Below are positions 1 through 9,491 of a stretch of DNA of 60,000 nt, piece after piece. A model generated the notes under the pieces. That model was given only the letters and a program-made list of their open reading frames with translations, searched no databases and was not told where the DNA came from. The DNA is from Hydractinia symbiolongicarpus (Eukaryota; Cnidaria; Hydrozoa; Anthoathecata; Hydractiniidae): positions 5,582,001 to 5,642,000 of the forward strand of contig NC_079889.1 of assembly GCF_029227915.1 (NCBI RefSeq), given 5' to 3'. Position 1 is the first letter of the stretch. Each line of letters begins with the position of its first letter. A program made the translations under genes and the position numbers.

Positions 1-2185
1 TGAAAAACATCTTTAATTTTTACCATCAAGACTATTTTTGATAACAAGTTTTTAAAAGATAAGGACGAATTTGTTTCGCAAAAATACTAACACAAAATAA
101 ACTGTTCGTTTATTACCTTTACGTTAACTTTGAGGTAATTATCGAATAAAAATACACATGTGTAGAATCATACAAATCCTGTGCTTTTGAATTGATCAAA
201 ATTTTGTCAAAATCTTTTTTATCTTCTATGTTCTATGAACAGTCTTGTTTTTTCCTGTTGTTGTACTTGTTTTGTTGTTATTCTTGACAAAAGAGCTGTT
301 GTTGCTAATGTCGTTTCTCCCATCCTCGTTGCATCCAACATGAATCAAAGCATTCCGATTGTAAAAGATACAAAGAAAAATGAAAGAAAAGATATCAAAT
401 CATACCTAGCTGAAAATCAATTCTAAGTTATCTAACAATAATCTTAAATTCCATTGCAACACATTTACGTGTGCTTTTTTTTGAGAGTAGATAAAATCAG
501 CTCTCTGATATTGATATGGATAAATTAAAAAGATCATAGCATATCTATTCCAAAGACGAGGGTAAATGACTATAAACAGCAACGCAGGTAATTCTTTTCA
601 ATATAATGTTATTAGCAGTATTTTTATTATTATTAGAAGTAGTAGTAGCAGTAGTCACATTTATGTTTTCTTCTCATTCACAGCCTTCAATTGTCTCGCA
701 TCAGTCACATTCAGAACACGCTTTTTATACTCAAAAGATATGAGAATTCAACCGTTCCCAGCAATTAAAATAATAATTGGAAAATGTCCAACTTTTGTTG
801 TAAAAGAGGCGTCATTACATGTTTCTTGCTAACCTTGACCACGTTTTAGCAAACTAGGAAGATGTGCTTTCTCATCGAGATTTAGCAGCATTTGACTTTC
901 GTATACTTAGGTACTGCTCCAGAGGGCGGTATTTATTTAACTATAAAATACGTCAGTTAGAAGTTCAAATGTTTTGCAAAAAAGACAAAAGGCAATTACA
1001 AGAAGAGCAAACATGCGATAAAGTATTTATCTATGTTGATATTAACATCGATGTGCGAAAAATTCGGTAATCTATTTTTTGATCTGATAAAGGGAAAGAA
1101 ATATACTGGGGCGCCATTTTCTGAACAATTTGAAGGTTTTGAAAGCATTGGGATTTTAAAATATAAATTATTCAAACATAAATAGTAAAAAGCGCTGCGA
1201 TTTCTTAACGAAAGTCGAACAGTGAAAAAAACAACTCGTTCCGAGTACTTTTATCTCTTTGATAAAATAGAAGTTTACCATAAAAAGTAAGTTGCTGATA
1301 ATACTTTCCGTTTTTGTTTTGAGCGAGATAAGATTATCTTTATCAAAGCAAGCGACTAATAAAGTTAATTTGAAATGCGATACGATTGGTGCAACAGTTC
1401 TTTGTAAAGAAATCAAAAACTTTCACATCTATTTTTAATTCCGAGATTCAACATTTCCCATACATAGTTTGTTTTATTGACTGAGTGAAAAATGTTTAAC
1501 GATTTAAAAGGCTTAAGTTTTCCGACATCACAAAGTTTATTTGCTAAAATAATAAATACCCATTAGTTTATTTTCTTACAATTGTGCAGCTGTGTTTTTT
1601 TATGGTGAGTCTCTTTTTATGAAAAACAGGATGTAATGTTCTTGTTATAAAAAGACAACCTAGAACTCTTTGACCACCTTACGTCATTAGTTCCATTAGT
1701 AAAGACGGCAGAGCATTTTTTTACAGACTCAGAGAGTCGGTGCGTGGGTAGGTACAATTTTTTCAAAACACGTATCGTCTTTTTCAAGTTAAAGTTTAGC
1801 CGCATAAAAAACATGATTTGATACAGCAAATTGAAACATATATGCATGGATGTAATATGTACGAATCATGAAAGAAACTTATTCTATACTGATGTTGTAT
1901 GGGCTGGCAAGCTAAATAGAACAGCTAACATCGGACCTCACACCGTGATTTCCTTTAACACATCTCGCTGGCTAGCTACTAGTGTTATGATAAGAATAGT
2001 AAAACAAGTAAATTCGACCTTGTGTATTTTCTTTTCAAAGTTAAACATGGATGAAAAAAATGTTGCAAATTACTGAACTGGAAAAGATGATTTCAACAGA
2101 AGATATAATGACAATTCTAACCCATCAAAAATTATCATTACTTACAAGACATCATCAACTGTTGTTTCTGTTACTTACTTAAGAA
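1..2185. other. Gene-poor AT-rich stretch
   Basis: I see no supportable gene here. The open frames are short, AT-rich and without recognisable domains. A small trinucleotide run (TTA then AGT/AGC) lies near 615-655. First exons or regulatory DNA of an unseen gene cannot be excluded. Confidence 0.5.
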
Positions 2186-2330
2186 CTAGTGGGTAGCCCG
2201 TGGCAGAATCCATGGGTTCGTGGGTCCTTAGATGTTTGCCATTCGTACATATTTCCCGCAACAATGTTTGCGAAGGGTCCGAAGTGTCACTGCGGCGCGA
2301 CCATTTTAACAAAATGCGGCTAATATTTTA
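2186..2330 (-). mobile_element. Possible Helitron 3' end
   Basis: Read on the minus strand, this stretch ends with an imperfect hairpin (CCATGG...CCACGGG) followed about ten bases later by CTAG and then T. That is the terminal layout of the Helitrons elsewhere in this window. The interior does not match the other copies and no 5' TC end was found, so the inner boundary is arbitrary. It may be a diverged family or a chance match. Confidence 0.35.
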
Positions 2331-2896
2331 AAGATCTTTCACAAGAAAAAAAGCGTGTTAGTAATCTTTTTTTATATTATATGTTTTTGTTTGAAATATT
2401 AAACCAGACATAACTTGGCATAAGTATTACGGTGTATTACGGTGTATTACGGTGCTGCAGAAAAAAAAATTGTTAGACATAATGGCTGTACATGATTAAA
2501 AGATTGAACTCTGGGGAAGTCGTATTTTTATTTGAAAAAGAAACGACAGAAAACCATCGTTTTGAAGTTAAAAAAACAGTAACAACAGTAGTCTTCAAAA
2601 ACTGTTATTTTCTTTTAGCTACACTGAAGACAAGTTCTTCACTATTTGAATGCAAAATAAAGAACGTTTATCAGTCTAACTTCTTAAAACTACCTATAAC
2701 TATCCATTCTATGGAGTTTTATTGTATAATAAAACTATGTTATAAAAATTTTAGCTCGACGCTTCTTGTGCAGGATGCGCGAAAAATTAATTTGTAGTTA
2801 GAACTTCATGCTTATATGTTTTATTATTCCATAAAAGATTGAAGAAATTGTTCTAGAGTACGTTTGCTTAAATAACAACTGTATCTTACTTTAGAA
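2331..2896. other. Upstream region of Cys-rich peptide gene 1
   Basis: No gene seen. A ten-base unit (GTATTACGGT) is repeated three times at 2424-2453. The last 60 bases resemble the sequence just upstream of the paralogous peptide gene at 47375, including a pyrimidine-rich run ending TTTAG right before AA-ATG. This may be a splice acceptor placing the start codon at the head of a second exon. Confidence 0.4.
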
Positions 2897-3127
2897 ATGG
2901 AATCTTCAACAAAGCTTAGCTTCATCGTCTGTTCAATGTTTCTTCTCGTGATATTCGTCAATCACGCTTCTGCTGTGGATTGCATGCAAGAGAATTATTG
3001 TTTTGATCGTTTCCAAGATTGTTCAAAAACCACAAAGGGTGAAGTTGATCTGGTGAAGTGGATACGTTGTTTGGAAGAAAGAAGCGACTGCGATCGAATG
3101 TGTAGACAAAATGGACGACTGCATTAG
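2897..3127 (+). CDS. Small secreted six-cysteine peptide (copy 1)
   Basis: Predicted 76-aa secreted peptide. Residues 1-26 form a signal peptide (hydrophobic core FIVCSMFLLVIFV, likely cleavage after ASA). The mature part has six cysteines spaced C-x5-C-x6-C-x15-C-x6-C-x3-C, which would allow three disulfides, and a conserved core DRFQDC. The gene at 47375 has the same spacing and about two thirds identical residues. The one at 56727 shares the core and a similar spacing. I do not recognise a named family. Small secreted Cys-rich proteins of this size in cnidarians include venom components, antimicrobial peptides and other effectors, and the sequence does not discriminate among them. The start is chosen because it directly precedes the signal peptide and follows a possible splice acceptor. 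The frame is intact and lies outside any transposon. Confidence 0.75.
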   Translation: MESSTKLSFIVCSMFLLVIFVNHASAVDCMQENYCFDRFQDCSKTTKGEVDLVKWIRCLEERSDCDRMCRQNGRLH

Positions 3128-3759
3128 AAATGTTATAACCAAGAAGAAGATGTTAATATGTGATCCGTATTTATTCGAAATCTGATTATAAAATTATATT
3201 TGGTATAACTTACTACCTTTTGTTGTCACTTCTTTTTTATTTATAAGAATTAATGTAAAAGCAAATCATTTTTCTATGATTTTTTTATCGTTATTTATTT
3301 TTTAAGTGGTGAGAAAAGTTAAAATAGTGCTCAATACCCAGCCAGTAGCGAAATAAATATACATAATAAACAACATTTGAAACTTTGAAAATTGTACATG
3401 ACTGGTATGAGCACGCGATCTTCAGATGTACTGAAAAATATACACTTGAAAAATATATATACTTTAAAAAACTTCGATAATAAAATAGGAAATACCCTAG
3501 GCTATCTTTACAAACATTATAAATCAAAAATTGTTTAAAAAAAACACGATCAATTACTTTCCATGAATTGGGTCCATGCCAGAATTTCCAGACGTGTTTA
3601 GACAATTCAGTTTGTTTAAAAGCGTGAAAGTGACAGTCATGGAAAGTTTTTCTTATGTTGAATTTTTTTTTATTAAATACGTCTTTTGATTTGTCATATT
3701 TTCTTTTTGGCCCGTTAATTTTATTAAAGAACTCGTACAATATCTAAGCGTATAATGTG
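3128..3759. other. Downstream region without a recognised gene
   Basis: AT-rich. It probably contains the 3' UTR of the peptide gene. A 149-codon open frame on the minus strand (3291-3740) has no recognisable domain, is rich in F, Y and K as expected of AT-rich noncoding DNA, and is not called. Confidence 0.4.
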
Positions 3760-4310
3760 CAACACATGATTAACCCGATTTCATGATTTTGTCCGATTTT
3801 ACCCAAGAATCGGAAAAAACCGGATTTTCGGGCAATTTTTGGCAATATTTTAAGCGACGACGTAAAAACCGGAAAATATGTTAAATAATTTTTATTTAGC
3901 TTTCAGAAACTTTAAACAGAATTCTAAAATTCGCTCTGGAACAAAAGTAATTAAATTTTAAGCAGATAGTGGCATTTTTAACAAATTTCTAGCTTCTGAT
4001 GACGTCACAGAGATGTTCTGACGGAAGCAAAAATTTATTGCTGCCATTTTGTTCCTTTTATGGCGTACTATAAGTGTGCCAAGTTTAATTCAATTTGAAC
4101 AACCCTATGAAGAGTTATTGAGGGGGGCGGATTCCGCCCCTCTCCCCCCGGGCATAGTATGTTCGAAAAACCCCGGACCGAATAGGGTTAACCCAGGGGT
4201 GAATGCAATAGCTCGGTTTTTCTACCTCGATCTGAAATTTGACCGCAAGCCTAAATGTCCTTTGTGCCATTTGAATCCATACCGTCAGTGCAGTGCTGTA
4301 CTTTTTTAAA
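3760..4310 (+). repeat. Dispersed repeat 'C' with GC-rich tail, copy 1
   Basis: This stretch aligns by eye with 55600-55935. Shared landmarks in order are GGATTTTCGGGCAA, AAAATATGTTAAATAATTTT, CAGAAACTTTA, a CTTC...GACGTCACAGA block and a C-rich segment followed by TATGTTC and GGACTGAA/GGACCGAA. At 4112-4150 the tail contains a GC-rich palindrome (GGGGCGG...CCGCCCC). It is probably a non-autonomous transposon. No clear TIR or target duplication was found. Confidence 0.5.
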
Positions 4311-4685
4311 AAATGAATCACAATGCGTTTCCAAATTTCCAACTTCGAACTATCTACTTATAATCAACCTTTACGTCTAAATTTGTGGGAATTTTGTCAG
4401 GGAGCAAAAATTAAAACAGAATTTTTATAAATAAATTATATTTCACTGCATACTAGCTTCAACTGATAAAAAATTATTGACAAAACTTTATAAAAATAAC
4501 TGTGAACCGTTTGTTGGGTTCAGAGCGATTAAGTGAAACGAAAAAACTGTTATTAAATATTTTTGCATTTGATGCACTCAAGCTTTTTTAAAGCTTACCT
4601 CCCGAAAAAGTAATTGAAAATCAGCCCGTGGCCCGTGAGAAGGATGAAAGGCGTACACGACACGAAAAACAAGTAAAAGAAAGTA

Positions 4686-4765
4686 CAGTAGACTCCCGGT
4701 TATTCGAAGCCTCAAGGGGGATAAGAATTTACTTCGAATAACCGGGAGTTCGAATAACTGAAAAA
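4686..4765. repeat. Tigger left terminal and subterminal repeats
   Basis: The TIR begins at 4686. The motif CGGTTATTCGAA in the TIR is repeated in inverted orientation at about 4733 and 4750 (TTCGAATAACCG and TTCGAATAACTG), so the end can fold back on itself. These repeats are plausible transposase binding sites. Confidence 0.8.
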
Positions 4766-4962
4766 TTCGTTTTCCCGCCAGATTTTTAACTCAACCTTAA
4801 TGGGATGGACTTTTCTTAAGTAATTGAGGCATTGTGGTTCAGTTGAGCGTGTAAACACAAAGAATTTTTACTTTTTGAAGAAAGAATAAATTTGAACAAA
4901 TTGTTAACAGGTTTTAAAATATGAAAGTTATAAAGAAAATGTATCTAGTAAATACAAGGAGT

Positions 4963-6537
4963 TCAACTCTTAAAAAAATCTTTAATGCTACATTGTTTTT
5001 TACTATCGATGTAGTGTTTTTGACATGTACGTGTTATCATGTTTAACTGCTTTCTGATTTCAAGACCATTCTCGTCAAACAAAGACCATCTTTCCAACAG
5101 TTCTAAGGCCTCTTCCAACTCTGACTGCTTTCGCTTCTTCGGGGGGATGTCATGTGCCTCAATTTCATCATCATCGTCATCTTCGAGATTCGGCGCGTTT
5201 TGATCCTTGTCCTCATTAAGTACGATTTCCACGATTTCCTCATCAGTCAATTCAATTGATTTACTCGTGCATACCTCAAAATCAATATCCACAAAATCAT
5301 CTGCGTTAAAGATGTCGCCGTCAACTTCTCTTTTTTTCAACTCGCTTATGCTGTCAGAAAGAGATTTAAATGGGTCATCAGCATCATTGAGACTCGTGAT
5401 CTGTGCTTCTTTTGAGATGCCTGCCTTCTCAAAGCAGTTTTTAACGGTGTCTTTTGAAACAGCGTCCCATGATTTGACCAAGATTTGCATCCCTTCAAGA
5501 ATGTTAATTTTAGGGACCTCTTTATCGCCGTCAATGAACTTTATTTGACGTTTCACAAGATTTGACCGGTAATATGCCTTCAATGCTCGGATTACACCTT
5601 GATCCATGGGCTGGGTCTTATACGTTGTATTTGGTGGTAGAAAAACTAATTCTACTGCTTTAAGACCAGTGACTTCTGGATGAGCTGGGCTATTGTCAAT
5701 TATCAAGACAATCTTTCGACCCGCAGTTTCAAATTTAACAGCGAGTTTTTTCACATAATCGGTAAAGATTTCAGAATCCATCCAGGCCTTATTTTGAGCT
5801 TGGTACTGACAGGGAAGACTTCTGACTCCTTTGAAACAGCGCGGTGTAACCGATTTTCCGATAACAAACATGGGCAACTTTTCACCTAGGGCATTTCCTG
5901 CTGCAAGTCCTGTTAAACGAACTTTGCTGAATTTTCCACCAGCACATCTTTCACCTTTGGCATGATAGGTATTTGTTGGAAGCATCTGGTAGAACAAGCC
6001 GAATTCATCAGCATTGAAAATGTCTGGTAAATCATAGCGTGACAAAATGGTTGGCAGGTGTGTTTCTTCCCAGCTTGCTGTCATCCCTGGTGTACAAGAC
6101 TTTTCCTCTCCAGAAATAATTCTGTAAATGATGTTTTGTCTGTACTTCCATCTGTCTAGCCAGCCTTCTGAAGCTTTAAAATCAGGTTCGTTGAATTGCT
6201 TTGCAAAATCCAATGCTTTTTCTCGAATGATTTGATCACTAATCGGCACAGTTCTTTCACGAGCGTTAACGAACCACTTGTAAACTGCTTTATCAATGTT
6301 ATCGTATTTTTCGGAAGAAAGCTTTTGTCTTTTAACTCCATACTGGCCTGATTCATACTTGGTAAAAATGTCACTTTTATTCTTAACCCAGTATGAAAGT
6401 GTGTTAGGTGGGACACCATACTTTTTAGCAATAGACTTTTTAGTTGTTCCTTCTTTTTCAAGCTCTTTCAAAGCAAGATATTTTTCTTTGATCGTCAGAA
6501 CAGTTTTCTTCCTTGACGTTGTCTGAGCGGTTGCCAT
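4963..6537 (-). CDS. Tigger/pogo transposase (524 aa)
   Basis: Cut-and-paste transposase acting in the nucleus on the element's own ends. Residues about 14-60 form a CENP-B/Pipsqueak-type helix-turn-helix (SIAKKYGVPPNTLSYWVK). Residues 80-135 form the second, Tc5/CENP-B-like DNA-binding helix bundle ending GWLDRWKYR. The DDE_1 catalytic core follows with D177 (NADEFG), D281 (IIDNSPAH) and D312 (PMDQG), giving a DD30D arrangement typical of pogo/Tigger. The C-terminus has an acidic run (LEDDDDDEIE) and a basic KKRK stretch that could act in nuclear import. The length matches intact Tigger transposases, there is no internal stop, and both TIRs are present, so the copy may be active. The start is the first ATG and directly precedes the HTH region. 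It is transcribed divergently from the HIRAN-like frame. Confidence 0.93.
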   Translation of the reverse strand: MATAQTTSRKKTVLTIKEKYLALKELEKEGTTKKSIAKKYGVPPNTLSYWVKNKSDIFTKYESGQYGVKRQKLSSEKYDNIDKAVYKWFVNARERTVPISDQIIREKALDFAKQFNEPDFKASEGWLDRWKYRQNIIYRIISGEEKSCTPGMTASWEETHLPTILSRYDLPDIFNADEFGLFYQMLPTNTYHAKGERCAGGKFSKVRLTGLAAGNALGEKLPMFVIGKSVTPRCFKGVRSLPCQYQAQNKAWMDSEIFTDYVKKLAVKFETAGRKIVLIIDNSPAHPEVTGLKAVELVFLPPNTTYKTQPMDQGVIRALKAYYRSNLVKRQIKFIDGDKEVPKINILEGMQILVKSWDAVSKDTVKNCFEKAGISKEAQITSLNDADDPFKSLSDSISELKKREVDGDIFNADDFVDIDFEVCTSKSIELTDEEIVEIVLNEDKDQNAPNLEDDDDDEIEAHDIPPKKRKQSELEEALELLERWSLFDENGLEIRKQLNMITRTCQKHYIDSKKQCSIKDFFKS

Positions 6538-6610
6538 CTTTAATGTGGATTTGAAGAGCCTTTAAAAAGTTTGTTTACATCCACCCACTTGTTTTTTAAT
6601 CGAGCTTTCG

Positions 6611-6690
6611 AAACGTTCGAAAATTAGATGAAACGTTTGAAAATCAAAGGAAACGTTCGAATTTTGAATGATCCTTTTAAAACGTTGGAA
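6611..6690. promoter_or_regulatory. Phased repeats in the Tigger divergent promoter region
   Basis: AAACGTTCGA, AAACGTTTGA and AAACGTTCGA occur at 6611, 6631 and 6651, exactly 20 bp apart. A fourth variant (AAACGTTGGA) lies at 6680. They sit between the transposase start (6537, minus) and the HIRAN frame start (6754, plus), where promoters for both must lie. The array is deleted from the duplicated copy. A regulatory role is inferred from position and phasing only. Confidence 0.5.
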
Positions 6691-6753
6691 TGTTATAAAA
6701 CGAAACGAAACAACACAACAACAAAGCAGTCACACCACAATTAGGACGAAGAA

Positions 6754-7187
6754 GTGAAAATTACAATGGATCTTGTTTCAATGATAATCAACGAAACACA
6801 GCCGATAGAAATCATTCTTATCAAGTATTATGAGAGTAACTCAACCGTTATGGGATATCATGAGTATCAAAAGAAATGGAACGCTGTTATTGGTGAAGTC
6901 CTAGAAGCTAAAATGGAACCAACAAACGACATAGACAAATATGCAGTGGCGGTCTGCAAAAAGGAGATATTGTTGGTCATTTGCCTAAAGGAAAAACAGG
7001 AAAATTTGCCAAAACGATATTTTACTTTCTGAAGTCAGAGATGTTGTGTACTTGCAAAGTAAAAGTGACAGGGAAAAGAACTAACTTTGGAGATGATAAG
7101 GGATTGAGGATCCCCTGTTTGCTTCAATTCTCTGGACCGAAGGAGAATATTGAACTTTTGAAGAAATTGCTTGAAGAGTGTCAATAG
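6754..7187 (+). pseudogene. HIRAN-domain-like ORF inside the Tigger element, frameshifted
   Basis: The first frame (6754 to about 6960) gives GYHEYQKKWNAVIGEVLEA, then EPTNDIDKYAVAV. A second frame, shifted by one base (from about 6960 to 7187), continues KGDIVGHLPKGKTGKF, then FFL-like, TCKVKVTGKR and LRIPCLLQFSG. In this order these match the HIRAN domain, known from HLTF/Rad5-type proteins, where it binds 3' DNA ends. Stand-alone HIRAN-like proteins are common in cnidarian and mollusc genomes. The break lies in an A5 run (6958-6962), where one missing base would explain it. The duplicated copy has the same A5 run. The frame stops at 7187, just before the subterminal repeats, so the ORF fills the space between promoter and TIR. 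It could be a captured host domain or a second transposon gene. A sequencing slip in the homopolymer is possible. Confidence 0.7.
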
Positions 7188-7269
7188 CCATGAATATTGA
7201 AACCTGATTTTTTGAAGAAAAAAAGTGTTTTAATCGCAGAAAATCAATGTTCTCACTCGACGATCTCCC

Positions 7270-7490
7270 AATAAGAAAAATTCGAATAACTGAGGGTGAC
7301 TTAGCCTATAATTGGCCCCAAGGGGAATAAAAATCACTTCGAATAACCGAATTATTCGAATTACTGAAGTTCGAATAACCGAGAGTGTTTTTGCCTGAGT
7401 TGGGTAAGCAGATCCAAGGGGAACGCCATCTCACTTCGAATAACCGAATTATTCGAATAAGTGCAGGTTCGAATAACCGGGAGTCTACTG
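7270..7490. repeat. Tigger right terminal and subterminal repeats
   Basis: The motif TTCGAATAACYG or its complement occurs about eight times here, within two ~100-bp imperfect direct repeats (starting near 7320 and 7420; shared landmarks CAAGGGGAA, CACTTCGAATAACCG, AATTATTCGAA). The end is the 23-base TIR at 7468-7490. The right end is thus longer and more repetitive than the left. Confidence 0.8.
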
Positions 7491-7572
7491 TAATATAAAA
7501 AGAAAGACAGAAGAAACAACAACAAATAAGAAAAAAACCTAAAACCTATAGCGCAAGCTTATTTGTAATAAT

Positions 7573-7719
7573 TTACTCTTCTTCTTTTTCTCCAAAGGTC
7601 TTTTTATGCGTTTTGCGAAAACTGTTAAGAGGCTCTTTTCCATCCGGGAGATGACGACAAACTAGGTTTAGTCCCAAAAATAGAATGCCACAAAATAGCG
7701 GCTTTCGAAGAGAAAGCAT
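7573..7719 (-). CDS. Candidate small secreted peptide, 48 aa (low confidence)
   Basis: A minus-strand frame starts MLSLRKPLFCGILFLGLNLVC, which looks like a signal peptide, and continues with a short, charged tail ending in EKEEE. It lies just outside the right TIR of the Tigger element. It repeats at 11076-11222 in the tandem duplication. I do not recognise it, and a 48-codon frame can arise by chance. Confidence 0.22.
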   Translation of the reverse strand: MLSLRKPLFCGILFLGLNLVCRHLPDGKEPLNSFRKTHKKTFGEKEEE

Positions 7720-8599
7720 GGTAAAAACACAAGAAAATGTGGCTTTATATTTACCTTATTATTTTGAGTTTACTTAATAAATGTTACATTACTAATTCTC
7801 AATATAGTTTAAAAAGCTTTAAGTTTAAACTTCTTTCGTGCTCAGTTGACAAAATCGTAGACCAATGTGTTTTAAATGTTGCTTTTCTTTTTCAATTTGT
7901 TCGAAATTAACGTTTCCACTAAGTACATATGCTGAATGAGAATAAACACACAACAGCCACGAGAAGGAAGCCGATAATTTAATATTTGTTGTTCCTTTAC
8001 ACGTTTGACATTCATCAAGCTCTTTGCTTGACATGAATGCAAAAAAATTCGATGATGTTGCAAATGTGTATCAGAGGTTTATATAAAGCCACGGAAGCAC
8101 AAGACAATTTTCTTTATGTGATAGTAATAAATTCAGTTTTGTTATCGTGTTGCCAAACGGCAGGTAAAATGTCCTTCACAATAAGGAAGTGAAAGTAAAA
8201 GTGATGACATGGAGAATTTTTTTAGCGACAAGATTTTTCGTTACCAATAACATTTTTCCTACTTGCATCATGAATTTCCTACCAGCATTTCCACGAAGAT
8301 ACGAAGCGACTTTTTATGCGATGGTAACGAAATGAAGTTAAATACTATCGCCTAAAAATTGAAACCTGTGCCGTAAGCGCAGCTTTTTTCTCTCACAACA
8401 TTAACCCCGTTCGGTTGCTGAGTCTTTCTGTTACCAGAAAAAAGCGAAATTAAATCGATTTGATTTCGCTAGTGAGAAAATTAATGTTTTGATAAAACAA
8501 TTATTACATTTAACAACAACAGAGCTGGCGACAATGGTTTACATTTTTAAGCGATAGTAAATAACGTAAATTTATTCAAAGATCTGATAGAATGTCAAG
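7720..8599. other. Region between the Tigger element and the Helitron chain
   Basis: No recognised gene. On the minus strand a TATA-like sequence (TTTATATAAA, about 8073-8082) lies 40-50 bp upstream of overlapping 69- and 63-codon frames (7825-8034, 7872-8063). Neither has a known domain. The stretch is duplicated at 11223-12102. Confidence 0.3.
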
Positions 8600-8783
8600 T
8601 CTCTTTAATAATAGCCGTCGTTTGTCTGTCTGTGTGTCCGCGAGAGCCGCGTCCCGTAACGGAAACACGAAATATTCAAAATGCGCATCAATACCAAATG
8701 CGATATATATCTGTCAACTTTGCTGCAATGGGTTAATTTAAAGGACGGGAGACCCCGTGGATTTTTCCACGGGTTAACGACTA
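8600..8783 (+). mobile_element. Non-autonomous Helitron, 184 bp (chain unit 1)
   Basis: Starts TCTCTTTAATAATAGCCGTC followed by TCTG repeats. It ends with the hairpin CGTGGATTTTTCCACG and GGTTAACGACTA (final G missing). These are the 5' TC, 3' hairpin and CTRR hallmarks of Helitrons. The base before TC is G, not the usual host A. No coding capacity. Confidence 0.8.
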
Positions 8784-8987
8784 TCTCTTTAATAATAGCC
8801 GTCGTCTGTCTGTCTGTCTGTCCGCGAAAGCCGCGTCCCGTAACGGAAACACGAAATTTTTATAATGCGCACGAATACCAAATGCGATATATTTCTGTCC
8901 ACTTTGTTGCAACGGGTTAATTTAAATTTAAGGGACGAGCGAACGCGACGGGCGACCTCGTGGATTTTTCCACGGGCTAACGACTAG
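8784..8987 (+). mobile_element. Non-autonomous Helitron, 204 bp (chain unit 2)
   Basis: Begins TCTCTTTAATAATAG directly after the previous unit and ends with a CGTGGA/TCCACG hairpin and CTAG at 8984-8987. No coding capacity. Confidence 0.82.
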
Positions 8988-9188
8988 TCTTTCTAATAAT
9001 AGCCGTCGTCTGTCTGTGTGTCCGCGAAAGCGGCGTCCCGTAACGGAAAAACGAAATTTTTATAATGAGCACGAATACCAAATGCGATATATTTCTGTCC
9101 ACTTTGTTGCAACGGGTTTATTTTAAATTTAAGGGACGAGCGAACGCGACAGGCGACCTCGTGGATTTTTCCACGGGCTAACGGCTAG
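8988..9188 (+). mobile_element. Non-autonomous Helitron, 201 bp (chain unit 3)
   Basis: Begins TCTTTCTAATAATAGCC directly after CTAG of unit 2, and ends with hairpin and CTAG at 9185-9188. Closely similar to unit 2. Confidence 0.82.
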
Positions 9189-9375
9189 TCTTCCTAATAA
9201 TAGCCGTCGTCTGTCTGTGTGTCTGCGAAAGCGGCGTCCCGTAATGAAAACACGAAATTTTTAAAATGCGCACGAATCTCAAATGCGATATATTTTTATC
9301 CACTTTGTTGCGACGGGTAAATTTAAAGGACGAGCGAACGCGACGGGCGACCCCGTGGATTTTTCCACGGGTTAA
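9189..9375 (+). mobile_element. Non-autonomous Helitron, 187 bp (chain unit 4)
   Basis: Begins TCTTCCTAATAATAGCC. It ends with the hairpin followed by GGTTAA, so the last bases including CTAG are lost where the next unit begins. Confidence 0.78.
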
Positions 9376-9491
9376 TCTCTATAATAATAGCCGTCGTCTG
9401 TTTGTCTCTGCGCGTACCCCCCGCTGAGATAAAAAATGATGGTACGGAAACACGAATATCAAATGCGATATATTTTTATCCACTTTGTGTT
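9376..9491 (+). mobile_element. Helitron 5' part (chain unit 5), cut by the duplication junction
   Basis: Begins TCTCTATAATAATAGCC. It is truncated at 9491, where the second copy of the tandem duplication starts. The uninterrupted version is at 12879-14395. Confidence 0.75.

Larger units (their letters stand above)
4686..7490 (-). mobile_element. Complete Tigger/pogo-like DNA transposon
   Basis: The element is bounded by inverted repeats that match over at least 23 bases (CAGTAGACTCCCGGTTATTC... and its complement at 7468-7490) and flanked on both sides by TA, the target duplication typical of the Tc1/mariner-pogo superfamily. It carries an intact transposase on the minus strand (4963-6537) and a HIRAN-like reading frame on the plus strand (6754-7187). 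Between them lies a short divergent promoter-like region. At 2805 bp it is about the size of autonomous Tigger elements. Its right part is included in the tandem duplication that begins at 5647. Confidence 0.92.
5647..9491. repeat. Tandem duplication, unit 1
   Basis: A 3845-bp unit starting inside the Tigger transposase and ending inside a Helitron. It is followed at once by a second copy at 9492-12994. Every stretch I compared was identical apart from one 342-bp deletion (6611-6952 here). The junction has no more than one base of homology. Confidence 0.92.

Noticed and set aside
3291-3740. 149-codon minus-strand ORF
   Set aside because: Low-complexity F/Y/K-rich composition typical of AT-rich noncoding DNA; no domain, no signal peptide.
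5207-5548. 113-codon plus-strand ORF inside the transposase
   Set aside because: Antisense shadow of the Tigger transposase coding sequence.
8600-9491. CRISPR-like or satellite array of ~190-bp units
   Set aside because: The units are too long, differ in length and interior, and have TC...hairpin-CTAG ends. They are tandem Helitrons, not spacers and repeats or a simple satellite.
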